Assembly (NCBI RefSeq): GCF_004924335.1
Contig: NZ_CP024633.1
Coordinates: 2,790,001 to 2,854,000, forward strand
Source: Mycobacteroides salmoniphilum
GTDB taxonomy: Bacteria > Actinomycetota > Actinomycetes > Mycobacteriales > Mycobacteriaceae
Direction of reading: 5' to 3'
DNA length: 64,000 nucleotides
Shown here: positions 36,774 through 45,160 of the stretch, piece by piece
How the letters are laid out: each line of letters starts with the position of its first letter
How positions within the stretch are numbered: the stretch's first letter is position 1
Made by a program: the position numbers and the translations under genes
Notes under the pieces: generated by a model
Databases searched by the model: none
What the model saw: only the letters and a program-made list of their open reading frames with translations
What the model was told of the DNA's origin: nothing

Positions 36774-38177
36774 GTGGCAGCCACGAAAGCAGCTCCGGTA
36801 ACGCAGGCCGCCGACGAAACACCTTCGACGACGACCGCCGTCAAGGCAGCACCCGCGAAGGCACCGGCCAAGAAGGCACCCGCGAAGGCCGCCGTTAAGG
36901 CAGCACCCGCGAAGAAGGCGCCGGCCAAGAAGGCCGCGGCCAAGGCGCCCGCGAAGAAGGCGGCCCCCGCCAAGAAGGCACCGGCCAAGAAGGCCGCAGG
37001 TAAGGCAATCGATCCCGCTCTCGAACCGCAGGGCAGCCCCGAGGACGCCGATATCGAGCCCGGTGAGGATATCGAGCCCGACCTCGCCGAGGACGCCGAT
37101 ATCGAGGCCGACCTCGCCGAGGTTGCCGTCGTCGAGCCCGAGGCGGAAGCCGAAAGCGACGAGCCCACTGAGAAGGACAAGGCATCAGGCGATTTCGTCT
37201 GGGACGAAGAGGAATCCGAGGCGCTGCGACAGGCCCGCAAGGACGCCGAGCTCACCGCCTCCGCGGACTCGGTGCGCGCCTACCTCAAGCAGATCGGCAA
37301 AGTGGCCCTGCTCAACGCCGAAGAGGAAGTTGAGCTGGCCAAGCGGATCGAGGCCGGCCTGTACGCGACCCAGATCGTCACCGAGCTGACCGAAAAGGGC
37401 GAGAAGCTCCCCGCCGCCCAGCGCCGCGACATGTCGTGGATCTGCCGTGACGGCGATCGCGCCAAGAACCACTTGCTGGAAGCCAACCTGCGTCTGGTGG
37501 TATCGCTGGCCAAGCGCTACACGGGCCGCGGTATGGCCTTCCTGGACCTCATCCAGGAAGGCAACCTGGGTCTGATCCGCGCGGTCGAGAAGTTCGACTA
37601 CACAAAGGGTTACAAGTTCTCGACGTATGCCACCTGGTGGATCCGTCAGGCCATCACCCGCGCGATGGCCGACCAGGCCCGCACCATCCGCATCCCCGTG
37701 CACATGGTCGAGGTCATCAACAAGCTCGGCCGCATTCAGCGTGAGCTGCTCCAGGACCTGGGTCGCGAACCCACGCCCGAAGAGCTGGCCAAGGAAATGG
37801 ACATCACGCCGGAGAAGGTGCTGGAGATCCAGCAGTACGCGCGTGAGCCCATCTCGCTGGACCAGACCATCGGTGACGAGGGCGATTCACAGCTCGGCGA
37901 CTTCATCGAGGATTCCGAGGCCGTGGTCGCCGTCGACGCGGTGTCCTTCACCCTGCTGCAGGATCAGCTGCAGTCGGTGTTGGAGACGCTCTCCGAGCGC
38001 GAGGCCGGCGTGGTGCGTCTGCGGTTCGGTCTGACCGACGGCCAGCCGCGCACGCTCGACGAGATCGGTCAGGTGTACGGGGTGACCCGTGAGCGCATCC
38101 GGCAGATTGAATCCAAGACCATGTCGAAGCTGCGCCACCCGAGCCGTTCACAGGTGCTGCGCGACTACCTCGACTAA
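36774..38177 (+). CDS. sigA: Principal RNA polymerase sigma factor SigA
   Basis: 467 residues from the GTG at 36774 (MAATKA, as in mycobacterial SigA), with a GGAAAGGG ribosome site. Residues 1-80 are a Lys/Ala/Pro low-complexity tract of KAPAKK-type repeats, then an acidic stretch. Conserved regions begin near residue 160: [15 protein letters not shown], region 1.2 ([19 protein letters not shown]), region 2 ([31 protein letters not shown]), region 3 and region 4 ([30 protein letters not shown]). It directs essential housekeeping transcription. The N-terminal tract differs in composition from the M. tuberculosis one as I recall it. Confidence 0.97.
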   Translation: MAATKAAPVTQAADETPSTTTAVKAAPAKAPAKKAPAKAAVKAAPAKKAPAKKAAAKAPAKKAAPAKKAPAKKAAGKAIDPALEPQGSPEDADIEPGEDIEPDLAEDADIEADLAEVAVVEPEAEAESDEPTEKDKASGDFVWDEEESEALRQARKDAELTASADSVRAYLKQIGKVALLNAEEEVELAKRIEAGLYATQIVTELTEKGEKLPAAQRRDMSWICRDGDRAKNHLLEANLRLVVSLAKRYTGRGMAFLDLIQEGNLGLIRAVEKFDYTKGYKFSTYATWWIRQAITRAMADQARTIRIPVHMVEVINKLGRIQRELLQDLGREPTPEELAKEMDITPEKVLEIQQYAREPISLDQTIGDEGDSQLGDFIEDSEAVVAVDAVSFTLLQDQLQSVLETLSEREAGVVRLRFGLTDGQPRTLDEIGQVYGVTRERIRQIESKTMSKLRHPSRSQVLRDYLD

Positions 38178-38339
38178 GCCCCTTCCACGCGGGCGAACGG
38201 GTCTGCAGGTATTCACAGCGGATTGACAGGCAAGTCGCAGGTTTCGATCACGGTAAGAACAACTGGCGAATTCCGAACCTGTCACCTCTACTGTCGAAAC
38301 TCCTGCTAGACGCACAAATACCCGCCAGGAGCCTGTCCC

Positions 38340-39305
38340 GTGATCAAACTTCTCATCTTTACCCTTGTGGGTCTTGGCGCCCAGATCGTCGACGGGACGC
38401 TCGGTATGGCGTTCGGGGTCACGGCGACGACCCTGCTGGTGTTTACCGGTGTCGGTGCCGCCCATGCCAGCGCCGCCGTGCACTTCGCCGAGGTCGCCAC
38501 GACACTGGCCTCGGGTGTCTCCCATTGGCGGTTCGGCAATGTCGACAAGCGTGTCCTGCTGCGGCTGGGCATACCCGGCGGCATCGGCGCGTTCCTTGGT
38601 GCGACCGTGTTGTCACGGTTGTCCACGGAGTCCGCCGCACCGATCACAGCGGGGATCCTGCTGGCCATCGGCGTCTACCTCATCTACCGATTCAGCACCA
38701 ACCCGCCGCGCGGGAACTACGCGCCGACGACACCGTTCTCGGCGAGGTTCCTGGCCCCGCTGGGCCTGTTCGGCGGATTCATCGACGCCTCCGGTGGCGG
38801 CGGTTGGGGACCCATCACGACAAGCACCTTGCTCACCAGCGGAAAGGCCGCACCCCGCACGGTGATCGGCTCGGTCAGTGCGTCCGAGTTCATCGTCGCC
38901 GTTTCAGCGAGCATCGGCTTCCTGTTCGGGCTCGGCTCTGAGTTCTTCAACAACCTGATCGTGATCGCCGGGCTGGCCCTGGGCGGTGTGATCGCCGCGC
39001 CGATCGCGGCCTGGCTTGTCTCGCGCGTCAACTCGGTGGTGCTCGGCACCGCGGTCGGCGGCGTACTGGTGCTGACCAACGCCCGCGCGCTGCTGCGGTA
39101 CTTCGACACTCCCGACTCCGTGCGTACACCCATCTACCTGGCGATTGTCATCGTCTGGGTGGCACTGGTCGCGTACACGTGGCGCAGGGCCACGCTCACC
39201 GCCGCCGAAGCCGCGGGAGACCTCAGCGAGATCGCAGCGAGCGCGGAACCCCAACGGGCGCTGGCAGACACGCCCGGCGACGATATCGCTGCCGCACCGA
39301 AGTAG
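38340..39305 (+). CDS. TauE/SafE family anion permease
   Basis: 321 residues from a GTG. About eight membrane helices in two repeats: the first begins LVGLGAQIVDGTLGMAFGVTAT, the second GGFIDASGGGGWGPITTSTLL, each holding the Gly-rich loop diagnostic of the sulfite/organosulfonate exporter family. A soluble Ala-rich tail of about 35 residues ends the protein. Substrate could be sulfite, a sulfonate or another small anion. It stands alone after sigA, 162 bp away, and is followed by the unknown gene at 39429. Confidence 0.85.
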   Translation: MIKLLIFTLVGLGAQIVDGTLGMAFGVTATTLLVFTGVGAAHASAAVHFAEVATTLASGVSHWRFGNVDKRVLLRLGIPGGIGAFLGATVLSRLSTESAAPITAGILLAIGVYLIYRFSTNPPRGNYAPTTPFSARFLAPLGLFGGFIDASGGGGWGPITTSTLLTSGKAAPRTVIGSVSASEFIVAVSASIGFLFGLGSEFFNNLIVIAGLALGGVIAAPIAAWLVSRVNSVVLGTAVGGVLVLTNARALLRYFDTPDSVRTPIYLAIVIVWVALVAYTWRRATLTAAEAAGDLSEIAASAEPQRALADTPGDDIAAAPK

Positions 39306-39428
39306 CAGCTAGTAAGCACGCTCAAAGCGCGAATGGAGTAGCCCGCTACGCATGTCGAGCGGGTGCCCACGCGCACAGCATGGTGCCAACCCGGTGACAG
39401 TCATCGGGCTGGAATCGAAGGACACACC

Positions 39429-40367
39429 ATGACCGCAACACTCGACACAGAAGTCACCGCGCCGCCGCCCCTGGACGGCGAGGTGGCCGATCGACGCAGC
39501 AAGTTCCGCAAGCTGACCGCCGAGACCGCCAAGGATCCGTACGCAGAACGGGCGTTCCTCGCATCGAAGCTGGCTGTGCTGCAATCACATCCAAAGCTCT
39601 CGGCAGCCACCCGCCGCGAGGCTGAAGCAACGCTGGCCGAGGCCGCGGGGGTGGCGGATATCGCCGAACTCGCCGCCGGGATAACCCCGCCTCCGGGCGG
39701 AGTCGGCTACGGCATGTTCTACACGAACAGCTTTCGCACCCGCTTCGCGCGCGGCACCTCGTTCTACTACGAGATCGTCTGCCCACACCAGCCCGGCGGC
39801 AACGTGGCCGACTACCTGTACCTGACCGCCACCAACCGTGCACAAAAAGGTGTCGAGGCGTTCGTGTCGTACCACGCGCAGGACATCGCCCGATTCAAGG
39901 TGTTCGACTGGGCGCGCTCGGATCACTGGCAGACCGACATCCCGTTCGCGAATCTGACGTCGTACCTGCGTAGCACCTCCTCACATGGCTGGGGCCTGCA
40001 GACACTGCTCGTGTGGAATCAGTCCTTCGAAATCGCACCGAATCGGTGGCGCAACGAGGTACTGCTCCACAACCGTGCGGCGAACCGTTGGGATCTCGTG
40101 TACCGCTTCGACTACCAGTCCTCCACCGCCGAACAGATCTCCGGCTGGGTCGGCAGCTGGGGACCGATCGTCGAGACATTCCAGAACAGCTACACGAACA
40201 CCCGTTGGCTCGGATTCCTCAACACGATGCTGGTGGGCCGCGACGCGGCCGGCAACTGGGGACAATGGGCACTGCTGCGCGCGGCCGACTCGACCATTCG
40301 CAATGACGGACATGGATTCTCGCCATTGTTCCTGGACCCGAATTACTCTTTCGTGGTCAAGAGTTGA
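39429..40367 (+). CDS. Uncharacterised protein with N-terminal ADRR module
   Basis: 312 residues. I do not recognise the main domain. Residues 20-71 form a charged helical module (ADRRSKFRKLT, then ERAFLASKLAVLQSHPKLSAATRREAEATL) that recurs in the small protein encoded directly downstream. Residues 90-312 are aromatic-rich and beta-like (TSFYYEIVCPHQPGGNVADYLYLTATN, WGLQTLLVWNQSFEIAPNRWRNEVLLHN, ISGWVGSWGPIVETFQNSY), with no Cys cluster, signal peptide or membrane helix. The aromatic content suggests ligand or glycan binding, but this is only an impression. It lies 20 bp upstream of the small gene, so they are surely one unit. Confidence 0.8.
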   Translation: MTATLDTEVTAPPPLDGEVADRRSKFRKLTAETAKDPYAERAFLASKLAVLQSHPKLSAATRREAEATLAEAAGVADIAELAAGITPPPGGVGYGMFYTNSFRTRFARGTSFYYEIVCPHQPGGNVADYLYLTATNRAQKGVEAFVSYHAQDIARFKVFDWARSDHWQTDIPFANLTSYLRSTSSHGWGLQTLLVWNQSFEIAPNRWRNEVLLHNRAANRWDLVYRFDYQSSTAEQISGWVGSWGPIVETFQNSYTNTRWLGFLNTMLVGRDAAGNWGQWALLRAADSTIRNDGHGFSPLFLDPNYSFVVKS

Positions 40368-40387
40368 CCGGGCAGGAGCAGCCGATC

Positions 40388-40597
40388 ATGAGTGATAACG
40401 GATCGCCTCCCCCTCCCGGTACCGGCCCCATCGCCGATCGGCGCCAGGAGTTCGAAGAACTCAGCCGCCGGCACCGGGAGGGAGCGGATGACCGCGCGTT
40501 CATCGAGCACAAGATCGAGATCGTCACGAGCGATCCCGATCTGACTGCCGAGGAGAAGGCCGCCGCGATCGCGGAACTGCGGCGCGCCTTGGAATGA
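40388..40597 (+). CDS. Small protein sharing the ADRR module of its neighbour
   Basis: 69 residues. After a Pro/Gly lead (GSPPPPGTGP), residues 16-68 align along their length with residues 20-71 of the upstream protein: ADRR-x2-F-x2-L, a central RAF, a K, then S-x-P-x-L and a charged helix ending in AL. No other domain is present. It looks like a free-standing copy of the upstream N-terminal module, possibly a partner that pairs with it, a regulator, or an antitoxin-like peptide. None of these is shown. A GGAG ribosome site precedes it. Confidence 0.75.
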   Translation: MSDNGSPPPPGTGPIADRRQEFEELSRRHREGADDRAFIEHKIEIVTSDPDLTAEEKAAAIAELRRALE

Positions 40598-40619
40598 CGG
40601 CCGCGACACCCCACTGCAC

Positions 40620-40654
40620 GGACCCACCGGCGACAGCAACCTGTCGGTGGGTCC
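40620..40654 (+). terminator. Hairpin terminator after the ADRR pair
   Basis: GGACCCACCG and CGGTGGGTCC are perfect 10-bp arms around a 15-nt loop, in which a further GACAG/CTGTC match can partly pair. It starts 23 nt after the small gene stop and ends 17 nt before the ogt start. There is no T-run. Confidence 0.55.
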
Positions 40655-40670
40655 GGCCATACTGGGCAAT

Positions 40671-41204
40671 GTGAGCACTGTCGGCCACTGCTTCTTCGGC
40701 ACCGCCATCGGCACCTGCGCCATCGCATGGAGCGACGAGGGCATTGTCGCGTTGCAGCTGCCCGAGCACGACGATGCGGCCACCTTAGCCAGGATCCGAC
40801 GCCCCGCGGGAAGCGAACTGGTACCGCCTCCCTTCGTGGCCGAGGCGATCGAGGGCCTCAAGCGCGTCCTTGCCGGCGAGGATGACGATCTGCGGTGGGT
40901 TCAACTGGATTTGGACGGCATCACCGATTTCGATCGCGACGTGTACGCGGTAACCAGGGACATCGGCCCCGGCACGACGCGCAGCTACGGTGACGTGGCA
41001 GCAGCCGTGGGTGCGCCGGGCGCCGCGCAGGCCGTGGGACAGTCGTTGGGCCGCAATCCGATTCCGCTCCTCGTCCCCTGCCACCGCGTGCTGGCCGCCG
41101 ATCACAGCCTGCACGGCTTCTCCGCTTACGGCGGCGTCGTCACCAAGCGCGCACTACTCAGGCTCGAACACACCCCTGGTTTCGACGACCCCACCCTGTT
41201 CTGA
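40671..41204 (+). CDS. ogt: Methylated-DNA-protein-cysteine methyltransferase
   Basis: 177 residues from the GTG at 40671. The acceptor motif IPLLVPCHRVLA contains the alkyl-accepting Cys, preceded by the helix-turn-helix TRSYGDVAAAVGAPGAAQAVGQSLGRNP. It transfers O6-alkyl groups from guanine to itself. The usual leading Ada regulatory domain is absent. Part of a mostly plus-strand accessory run; the DUF4126 gene follows 67 bp later. Confidence 0.9.
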   Translation: MSTVGHCFFGTAIGTCAIAWSDEGIVALQLPEHDDAATLARIRRPAGSELVPPPFVAEAIEGLKRVLAGEDDDLRWVQLDLDGITDFDRDVYAVTRDIGPGTTRSYGDVAAAVGAPGAAQAVGQSLGRNPIPLLVPCHRVLAADHSLHGFSAYGGVVTKRALLRLEHTPGFDDPTLF

Positions 41205-41271
41205 CGCGAAAGACACAGCGCAGGTCTACGCTCTAGCGCATCAAGATCCGGCCGACGCATCGGGAGACCTC

Positions 41272-41754
41272 ATGACCGGTTTGTATGTAGCTGCACTTCT
41301 CATCGGAATCGTCGCGGGCCTGCGCGCGATGACCCCACTTGCGGTGTTGAGCTGGGCGGCATTCGCCAAATGTCTTCTGGTGGAAGGCACCTGGGCATCA
41401 TTTTTGGCCAGCCTGATCGTCGCCATCATCGCCACGGTGCTGGCCGTGGGCGAGATCGTCAACGACAAACTGCCCAAGACACCGAGTCGCAAGGCGCCGC
41501 CCGCGTTCGCGGCGCGCGTGGTGCTCGGCGCCTTCTACGGAGCGGTATTCGGCACCCTGGCGGGCGGCACCTCTCCCGGACTCATCATCGGCCTTCTGCT
41601 CGGGGCGGTCGGTGCGGTGATCGGCACACTCGGCGGGGCGTGGGCGCGCGGCAAGCTGGCCGAGGCCTTCGGTAAGGATCTGCCCGCCGCGCTGACGGAG
41701 GATGCTGTCACCGTCGCTGCAGCCATTGCCATCACCGTGGCGCTCGCCACGTGA
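41272..41754 (+). CDS. DUF4126 family membrane protein
   Basis: 160 residues with four to five hydrophobic segments. It starts MTGLYVAALLIGIVAGLRAMTPLAVLSWA, in which GLRAMTPL is typical of DUF4126 membrane proteins, and the middle GEIVNDKLPKTPSRKAPP loop is conserved too. Function unknown. It overlaps the next gene by 4 bp (GTGA), so it is translationally coupled to the FAD-dependent reductase. Confidence 0.8.
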   Translation: MTGLYVAALLIGIVAGLRAMTPLAVLSWAAFAKCLLVEGTWASFLASLIVAIIATVLAVGEIVNDKLPKTPSRKAPPAFAARVVLGAFYGAVFGTLAGGTSPGLIIGLLLGAVGAVIGTLGGAWARGKLAEAFGKDLPAALTEDAVTVAAAIAITVALAT

Positions 41755-43127
41755 GCACACATTTTGATGCCGTCGTCGTGGGCGCCGGCCAGGCCGGCCC
41801 CTCCCTGGCCGCCCGATTGCGTGGCGCGGGGATGACCGTGGCCATCGTGGAGCGTCACCTGTTCGGCGGCACCTGCGTCAACACCGGATGCCGCCCCACC
41901 AAGGCGCTGGTTGCCAGCGCGCACGCCGCCCATATGGCGCGCGATGCGGAGCGATGGGGAGTCGTCCTCGACGGCTCGGTGAGTATGGACATGGCCCGCG
42001 TGCGCGAGCGCAAGGATTCGGTAATCCTCCCGTCGCGCAACGGCGGCGAGAAATGGCTCAAGGATCTTGGTTGCACCATCTACCACGAGCACGCACGCTT
42101 CATCTCTCCCACCGAGCTCGCCGTGGGCGACGAGATCATCTCTGCCGAAAAAATCTTCCTGAACGTCGGTGGCCGGGCCGTGGTTCCGGATTGGCCCGGC
42201 GTCGACGAGGTTCCGCTGCTCACCAACAGCTCGCTCATCGAGTACGACGAAATCCCGGAACACCTCATCGTCATCGGCGGCAGTTATGTCGGACTGGAGT
42301 TCGCGCAGATCTACCGCCGGTTCGGCAGCAAGGTGACGGTGGTGCATCGCGGACCACGGCTCGTCGAACGCGAGGACCCCGACGCCTCGGCGATCATTCA
42401 GGAAGTCCTGGAGCGTGAGGGAATCTCCTTCCGCCTCAACGCCTCCTGTATCAGCCTGTCCCGCGGAGACGACGGGGTCGGCGTTGGCGTCGATTGCACC
42501 CGGGGTGCGCCCGAGGTCACCGGCTCTCATGTACTTGTCGCGGTAGGGCGCCGACCGAACACCGACGACTTGGGCCTGGAGAACGCCGGCGTCACCATGG
42601 ATGACCGCGGGTACATCACGGTCGACGATCAGCTGCGCACCACTGTGCCGGGCATCTGGGCCTTGGGCGACTGCAACGGTCGCGGAGCCTTCACCCACAC
42701 CTCATACAACGACTTTGAGATCGTCGCCGCGAACCTGCTCGATGACGATCCCCGGCGGGTCACCGACAGACTGCCCTGCTACGCCCTGTACACAGATCCG
42801 CCGCTGGGCCGGGTCGGCATGACCGAAGCGCAGGCACGCGCCTCGGGACACTCCGTGCTCGTCGGCCGCAAACCGATGAGCCAGGTCGGGCGCGCCATAG
42901 AAAAAGGCGAAACCGACGGCTACATGCAGGTTTTGGTCGATGCCGACACCGATCTCATCCTGGGCGCGACCATCCTCGGGGTGGGCGGAGACGAAGTCGT
43001 GCACTGCCTGCTCGACACCATGCAGTACGGCGTGCCCGCACGACAACTTCAGCGCACCGTGCACATTCATCCCACGGTGGCAGAGTTCTTGCCCACCGTC
43101 TTGGGCGAACTCGCGCCACTCGTTTGA
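41751..43127 (+). CDS. FAD-dependent pyridine nucleotide-disulfide oxidoreductase (MerA-like core)
   Basis: 458 residues. The N-terminal FAD site is DAVVVGAGQAGPSLAARL; the redox pair C42/C47 sits in GGTCVNTGCRPTK; the NAD(P) site is LIVIGGSYVGLEFAQIYRRFG; GIWALGDCNGRGAFTHTSYND is the second FAD contact; the C-terminal dimer domain ends VHIHPTVAEFLPTVLGEL with the His-Glu pair. Databases call relatives mercuric reductase, but the metal-binding N-terminal domain and C-terminal Cys pair of MerA are missing, so another disulfide or quinone substrate is more likely. Coupled to the DUF4126 gene. Confidence 0.85.
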   Translation: MSTHFDAVVVGAGQAGPSLAARLRGAGMTVAIVERHLFGGTCVNTGCRPTKALVASAHAAHMARDAERWGVVLDGSVSMDMARVRERKDSVILPSRNGGEKWLKDLGCTIYHEHARFISPTELAVGDEIISAEKIFLNVGGRAVVPDWPGVDEVPLLTNSSLIEYDEIPEHLIVIGGSYVGLEFAQIYRRFGSKVTVVHRGPRLVEREDPDASAIIQEVLEREGISFRLNASCISLSRGDDGVGVGVDCTRGAPEVTGSHVLVAVGRRPNTDDLGLENAGVTMDDRGYITVDDQLRTTVPGIWALGDCNGRGAFTHTSYNDFEIVAANLLDDDPRRVTDRLPCYALYTDPPLGRVGMTEAQARASGHSVLVGRKPMSQVGRAIEKGETDGYMQVLVDADTDLILGATILGVGGDEVVHCLLDTMQYGVPARQLQRTVHIHPTVAEFLPTVLGELAPLV

Positions 43128-43160
43128 CCTCAAGTGCACGTGAGCTCCTAGCATCCGGGT

Positions 43161-43826
43161 ATGAAGATTCACGACGTGCGGATCACTACTACCGACCTGC
43201 CCGGCGCCGCTCGCTTCTACAACGAAACCCTTGAATTACCAGTACAACTGGATCACGACCGGGCGACGGTTCATATCGGGGACAGCACGCTCACGTTGAT
43301 TCCGGGACCCGCGTATCACGGTGCGCATCACATCGCCTTCACCATTCCCGCCGGAAGCCTGGGCGCGGCCAAGGAGTGGCTGTCGCAGCGCGTCACGCTG
43401 CAGACCGATGGTCAATGGCACGACGAGTTCGACTGCGCGCCCCATTGGCAGGCCCGCAGCATCTACTTCACCGGTCCTGACCACGCCGTCCTCGAACTCA
43501 TCGAACGCAACATCCTCGACAACCACATCGATCATTCGTTCGGTGTCGGCGATATCCGTTCTCTCAGCGAGGTCGGCTTCGGGGTATCCGACGTACTCGA
43601 GACCCAACGGCGCATGCACGACACGCTGGGCCTGCTGCCGTTCGGCGAACCCGCGCCGGGCTTCGGTCCGGTGGGGGATCACGACGGGCTGTTCATCCTG
43701 GTGCCCTCGGACGTCACATGGCGCCCCGAGAATCGGATCCCACCACCTGCCGCGCCCATCGTGGTGACGGCCGATGTATCCACCGCGCTGAAGATCGGCC
43801 AGTACTACCTGATTCAACCGCAGTGA
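43161..43826 (+). CDS. VOC (glyoxalase/dioxygenase) superfamily protein
   Basis: 221 residues with two betaalphabetabetabeta modules. Module 1 opens IHDVRITTTDLPGAARFYNETLELPV and has GAHHIAFTIP and a Glu in VLELIERN, which would give His/Glu metal ligands; module 2 opens SLSEVGFGVSDVLETQRRMHDTLGLLPF and ends with a degraded metal end. It may be a lyase, isomerase or ring-cleaving dioxygenase, or a binding protein. It starts 33 bp after the reductase stop. Confidence 0.78.
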   Translation: MKIHDVRITTTDLPGAARFYNETLELPVQLDHDRATVHIGDSTLTLIPGPAYHGAHHIAFTIPAGSLGAAKEWLSQRVTLQTDGQWHDEFDCAPHWQARSIYFTGPDHAVLELIERNILDNHIDHSFGVGDIRSLSEVGFGVSDVLETQRRMHDTLGLLPFGEPAPGFGPVGDHDGLFILVPSDVTWRPENRIPPPAAPIVVTADVSTALKIGQYYLIQPQ

Positions 43827-43836
43827 CTCACCCGCG

Positions 43837-44679
43837 TTAGGAGCGTGAGTCCCGCCAGGCCAGCGGCGCATCGAGCACCGACAGGTCGTAATCGTTGTCG
43901 GCGTCGATCCCCACGGTGAACAACCTCGCGCCCACGTCGGCATAGGCGTCCGCTTCGGCCGCCGTCAATCCCCGTTCGGGATCCAGCCCCCAGGCGGTCG
44001 AGCGTTCAATTTCGTTGTGGTCGCGGCCGATTCGTTCGGCCTCGGCGATCAGGATGTCGTTCTTGCGCCGGTAGGTGTCGATATCGGCGAACGCGTGCCA
44101 GATATGGGCATGCCGCGCCACCAACGGAATGGTGCGCTTCTCTCCCCCGCCACCGATCAGGATCGGTATCGGTCGCACGGGTGCCGGCAGCAACTGACCC
44201 AGCCGGTTCTCGATCCGAACCAGGCTCTCCTCGAACAAATCGAATCGTGAACCTGTCGTACCGAAGTCATATCCGTATGTGGTGTAGTCCCTTTCGTACC
44301 AGCCGGCACCCACGCCCAGGATCAGCCGGCCATCGCTGATGTGGTCGACAGTCCGGGCCATATCGGCCAGCAGATCGGGGTTGCGATAACCCACGCCGGT
44401 GACAAGCAGCCCGATTTCCGCCCGCGAGGTGACCTCGGCCCACGATCCCAGGGCGGTCCAGGCCTCGAAATTGTTGACGTCGGGCTGCACCTCGTCGAGC
44501 ACCACTCCCTCACTGCTCAGGGTGCCAGCGGGCCAATGGAAGTGGTCATAACCGAAGATGACGTCCACCCCCTTGTCCTCGGCGCGGAGCACGGCATCTC
44601 GCCACTGCTTGTAGTTCTGCGCCTTGGCGGGCCGCAGCTGGATTCCGATGCGAATGCGTCCTGTCACATCGAAGTCCAA
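43837..44679 (-). CDS. LLM-class (luciferase-like) F420-dependent oxidoreductase
   Basis: 280 residues, starting at a TTG (44679) or more probably the GTG 12 bp later. The TIM-barrel landmarks are RIRIGIQLRP near the start, DVIFGYDHFHWPAG, IGLLVTGVGYRNPDLLADMARTVDHISDGRLILGVGAGWYERDY (in blocks), and PILIGGGGEKRTIPLVARHA. These fit the actinobacterial F420-type luciferase-like enzymes. Substrate unknown. Convergent with the VOC gene. Confidence 0.85.
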   Translation of the reverse strand: MDFDVTGRIRIGIQLRPAKAQNYKQWRDAVLRAEDKGVDVIFGYDHFHWPAGTLSSEGVVLDEVQPDVNNFEAWTALGSWAEVTSRAEIGLLVTGVGYRNPDLLADMARTVDHISDGRLILGVGAGWYERDYTTYGYDFGTTGSRFDLFEESLVRIENRLGQLLPAPVRPIPILIGGGGEKRTIPLVARHAHIWHAFADIDTYRRKNDILIAEAERIGRDHNEIERSTAWGLDPERGLTAAEADAYADVGARLFTVGIDADNDYDLSVLDAPLAWRDSRS

Positions 44680-44723
44680 TTAATCGATCGCCGTAGGTAT
44701 TCCCCGCCGCCTACGCTGCCGCC

Positions 44724-45110
44724 ATGGAACGCGTGAATATCTCGTCGGACGGCGAATGGGAAGGAGCGGTTGGCTACTCCCGCGCGGTGCGAGTCGGCGG
44801 TCACGTGGCCGTCGCCGGAACCACGGCGGCGCGCCAGGGCCGATCACCTGTCGGCGGGAACGACATCGCCGAACAGACCCGCGAGGCGCTGCGCCGAATC
44901 GAGTCGGCGCTTAGCCAGGCAGGTGCCTCGTTACGCGATGTCATACGCACCCGCATCTTCGTCACGGATATCGAGCAGTGGCGTGAGGTCGGTTTGGCCC
45001 ACGGCGAGTTTTTCGGCGACATCCGCCCCGCCGCCACGATGGTCGAAGTCTCAGCACTCATCGATCCGGCGCTGCTGGTGGAAATCGAGGCCGACGCCGT
45101 CGTCGACTAA
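44724..45110 (+). CDS. RidA/YjgF family protein (Rv2704-like)
   Basis: 128 residues. The trimeric YjgF fold is clear from VGGHVAVAGTTA, IAEQTREALRRIESALSQAGASLRDVIRTRIFVTDI and the C-terminal ALIDPALLVEIEADAVV. The Arg in the RTRIFVTD strand corresponds to the RidA position that binds the imine/enamine substrate. It may deaminate reactive 2-aminoacrylate-type intermediates. Position matches Rv2704 next to sigA, though here accessory genes separate them. Confidence 0.88.
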   Translation: MERVNISSDGEWEGAVGYSRAVRVGGHVAVAGTTAARQGRSPVGGNDIAEQTREALRRIESALSQAGASLRDVIRTRIFVTDIEQWREVGLAHGEFFGDIRPAATMVEVSALIDPALLVEIEADAVVD

Positions 45111-45113
45111 ATT

Positions 45114-45124
45114 GGTCAGACCAC
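45114..45124. promoter_or_regulatory. FadR/PdhR-type GntR operator
   Basis: TGGT-CAG-ACCA matches TNGTNNNACNA, the core bound by FadR-subfamily GntR regulators, and with flanks reads AATTGGTCAGACCAC, close to the PdhR consensus. It lies 37 bp before the GntR start, directly after the RidA stop, so it is a probable autoregulatory site. Confidence 0.7.
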
Positions 45125-45160
45125 TAGACCTCTTACCAATCGCGGTGCTACCGTGACGGC

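Noticed and set aside
36830..37015. Direct repeats resembling a repeat array or CRISPR
   Set aside because: The repeats are in-frame KAPAKK codons of SigA with no spacers or Cas genes.
38223..38228. TTGACA as a promoter before the TauE gene
   Set aside because: The first TA-rich hexamer (TAAGAA) is 25 nt away, too far for a normal spacer.
41751..43127. Mercury resistance (MerA)
   Set aside because: No heavy-metal-binding N-terminal domain, no C-terminal vicinal Cys and no mer genes around it.
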